From Ruminococcus sp. CAG:254 (lineage in GTDB: Bacteria > Bacillota > Clostridia > Oscillospirales > Ruminococcaceae): a stretch of 6,019 nt of DNA. The position numbers and the translations under genes were made by a program. Below, piece after piece: positions 4,114-6,019 of the stretch. The notes beneath the pieces were generated by a model, which worked only from the letters and a program-made list of their open reading frames with translations, was not told the origin of the DNA and searched no databases. Position 1 is the stretch's first letter. Each line of letters starts with the position of its first letter. The stretch covers positions 21,258-27,276 of the forward strand of contig HF997961.1 in assembly GCA_000433635.1 (NCBI GenBank). Reading direction: 5' to 3'.

Positions 4114-6019
4114 TTATGATTTCACCAACTGATAATAGCTATGCGAGGTCAACTTATACATCAACGCATACAAGGCAGCAAACACAAGAAAACCGCCAAC
4201 GGTTATGATTGCAAACAGAGAAATATTGATCAGACCCATCACCGCCAGCAACCGGTACAGCATCGGAAAGGCAAATGCCAGATGCACCCCAGCCATGAGC
4301 AGCGGAGCAGTAAAGACCGTTAAAATCTGCGAGTTGATGCTTCGCTTGATTTCTTTTTTCGTCATGCCGACTTTTTGCAGAATCTCAAACCGTCCAGCAT
4401 CTTCATAGCCCTCTGAAATCTGCTTGTAATACATAATCAATACCGTTCCAAACAGAAATACCACACTCAGCAGAATGCCCAGGAACAGCAGTCCGCCATA
4501 CAGGGCATAGAAGCTCGAACGCCCACTTTCCCGACTCTCACAAACACAGCCTTCTTCCGAAAGCTGCTGCTCCAGCTCTGCCTGAATGGCAAGCTGTGTG
4601 TCTGCATCCGCATCCAAATCAAAGCCCTTATAGAATTGAATGACGGAAGCATACCCATTATAGGCTTCTGCCTGTCGTTCATTGAGTTCCTGCATCATCG
4701 CCATATCCGGCACAATCAAATACAGCATCCGGCTGACATTGGCAAAAGCATCGCCGTCATCCACAAACTGCGGAACTTGTTTCTGAATCTGAAACGGCTG
4801 CATCGTTCCGATTTGAATCGTATCTCCGGAATATGAACCATCTATCACAGATAGCAATACTTCGCCATCCTGCAATGTTTCCGACGTTCCGGCTAAACGA
4901 TTGTATTCTTCCAAGGTGAATATCTTCACAGTTGCAATGTCATCATAATCCACAAGGGAATCCTGTTCAAACTGTAACCGATTTCCGTTCAGCACCCCAC
5001 TGATTTGCAGCGTGGTTTCGTGTATTTCGTTTTTTTCCTGCAGAGAATAACGGGATACGACTTCTGCAATTTTTTCTTCCAATGCTTGTTCGTCAAAATC
5101 GGAATAGGCTGTGACGAAAATATCCCTTGGGTATCGCTGATACAAGCTGTCTTCCGAACCCAGATACAAACAAAGCGTGCTGGAAATCATCACCAGAACC
5201 ATCGTAGACAGCACACAGATGGAAGCCAGACTCGAACCGTTCCGCTTCATCCGATACCGCATGGACGAAACCGAAATAAAATGCTGTAACTGGTAATAAT
5301 ACCGCTTATTCTTCTGCAACAGCTTACACAAAGCCACAGAACCGCAGATGAAAAGCAGATACGTTGCTAAGATAACCAGCACCACCGCCAGAAAGAACAT
5401 CGAAAAGGCGGCAATCGGCTGTTGAATTGTCACGGATAAATAATACGCAATGCCCAGCATCACCAATCCGCAGAACGTCAGCAGCCAACGGGCTTTCGGG
5501 GGCTTTTCGCCCTGTTTTTCCCCTCGCAGCAGGGCAATCGGCTTGGAAACGTGAATCTGTCCGAGCGAATACAGCAGGATGATGCCATAGGAAACCGCTG
5601 TCAGCAAAATCGTATTCCGCACAGCATTCGGTTCAATCCGGAAGCCCATCGGGCTGCTGTTGCCCAGCATCTTCGCTGCCATCAGTTCCGAGAGCTTCGA
5701 CAGCAGAATACCCAGCCCCAGACCGCCAACCATGGACGTTCCAAACAGCATGCCATTCTGCCAGCATAAAATGCGAGCGATGTTCCATTTTCCCATGCCG
5801 AGGATATTATACAGCCCGAATTCTGTTTTTCGCCGCCGCATCAAAAACGAGTTCATGTAGAATAGAAAAATCGCTGCAAAGATGGCAACCACACCCGTTC
5901 CCCACGAGAGAATCATTTGCATCTCCTGCCCGCCGTGCATTTCATAAATGGCTTTGCTATACGTCAGATAGGATACGATGTAATACATCATGGTAATGCC
6001 GATACTGGTCAGCAGAAAC
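4114..6019 (-). CDS. BceB-like ABC transporter permease (FtsX-like), partial at N-terminus
   Basis: The frame stays open to the right edge (last visible upstream residues FLLTSIGIT), so the first internal Met at 5991 is not the start and perhaps 20-40 residues are missing. Counted from that Met, the layout is the end of TM1; TM2 (about 27-50) with FLFYMNSFLMRRRKTEFGLY; an FtsX domain to about 145; four further helices to about 278; an extracellular domain of about 215 residues (279-492); and a C-terminal FtsX-like unit with YYKQISEGYEDAGRFEILQK (521-540), SQILTVFTAPLLMAGVHLAFAFP split around TAP (554-576), and two last helices. Both FLFYxNSFLMRRRKxEFGLYNILGM and the YYKQISEGYED block are hallmarks of BceB permeases. 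These pair with an ATPase and often a two-component system to sense and detoxify peptides bound to lipid II-cycle molecules. The ATPase gene is probably just beyond the edge. The stop directly abuts the next ATG. Confidence 0.93.
   Translation of the reverse strand, partial: FLLTSIGITMMYYIVSYLTYSKAIYEMHGGQEMQMILSWGTGVVAIFAAIFLFYMNSFLMRRRKTEFGLYNILGMGKWNIARILCWQNGMLFGTSMVGGLGLGILLSKLSELMAAKMLGNSSPMGFRIEPNAVRNTILLTAVSYGIILLYSLGQIHVSKPIALLRGEKQGEKPPKARWLLTFCGLVMLGIAYYLSVTIQQPIAAFSMFFLAVVLVILATYLLFICGSVALCKLLQKNKRYYYQLQHFISVSSMRYRMKRNGSSLASICVLSTMVLVMISSTLCLYLGSEDSLYQRYPRDIFVTAYSDFDEQALEEKIAEVVSRYSLQEKNEIHETTLQISGVLNGNRLQFEQDSLVDYDDIATVKIFTLEEYNRLAGTSETLQDGEVLLSVIDGSYSGDTIQIGTMQPFQIQKQVPQFVDDGDAFANVSRMLYLIVPDMAMMQELNERQAEAYNGYASVIQFYKGFDLDADADTQLAIQAELEQQLSEEGCVCESRESGRSSFYALYGGLLFLGILLSVVFLFGTVLIMYYKQISEGYEDAGRFEILQKVGMTKKEIKRSINSQILTVFTAPLLMAGVHLAFAFPMLYRLLAVMGLINISLFAIITVGGFLVFAALYALMYKLTSHSYYQLVKS

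Overview
This window most likely comes from the chromosome of a low-to-mid GC Gram-positive bacterium of the Clostridia, and a Ruminococcus-like gut Firmicute fits best. The signs are strong purine-rich Shine-Dalgarno sites, a near-consensus sigma-A promoter, a BceB-type permease, and an ECF sigma factor paired with the membrane protein usual in Clostridia. The genus is inferred from the look of the proteins and was not tested. Every gene I can support lies on the minus strand, so transcription runs from high to low coordinates. I see no RNA genes, CRISPR arrays, insertion sequences or phage genes.

Right part (6019 down to about 2690): a compact envelope-related operon. It begins with a BceB-like ABC transporter permease whose N-terminus is cut off by the window edge. 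Next comes a 46-residue one-helix membrane protein whose ATG directly abuts the permease stop codon, then a 159-residue lipoprotein joined to it by an ATGA overlap, and after 62 bases a monofunctional peptidoglycan glycosyltransferase (GT51). BceAB-type transporters handle antimicrobial peptides that bind lipid II-cycle intermediates, and GT51 enzymes use lipid II. The set therefore looks like a lipid II-centred envelope-stress or peptide-resistance module. The ATPase and any two-component system would lie beyond the right edge.

Middle (2650 to 1950): a 145-residue Trp-rich orphan protein of unknown function, probably with its own -10 element, followed by a 221-base intergenic region. That region holds a near-perfect sigma-A promoter (TTGACA, 17 bases, TACAAT) and a 10-bp hairpin at the very 5' end of the transcript for the next gene.

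Left-middle (1951 to 802): a complete 6-phosphofructokinase of the atypical Gly/Lys type, closed by a strong hairpin terminator with T runs on both strands.

Left end (795 to 1): an ECF-type RNA polymerase sigma factor with a possible self-recognised promoter. It overlaps by ATGA with the start of a membrane protein, probably its anti-sigma or regulatory partner, which runs off the left edge.
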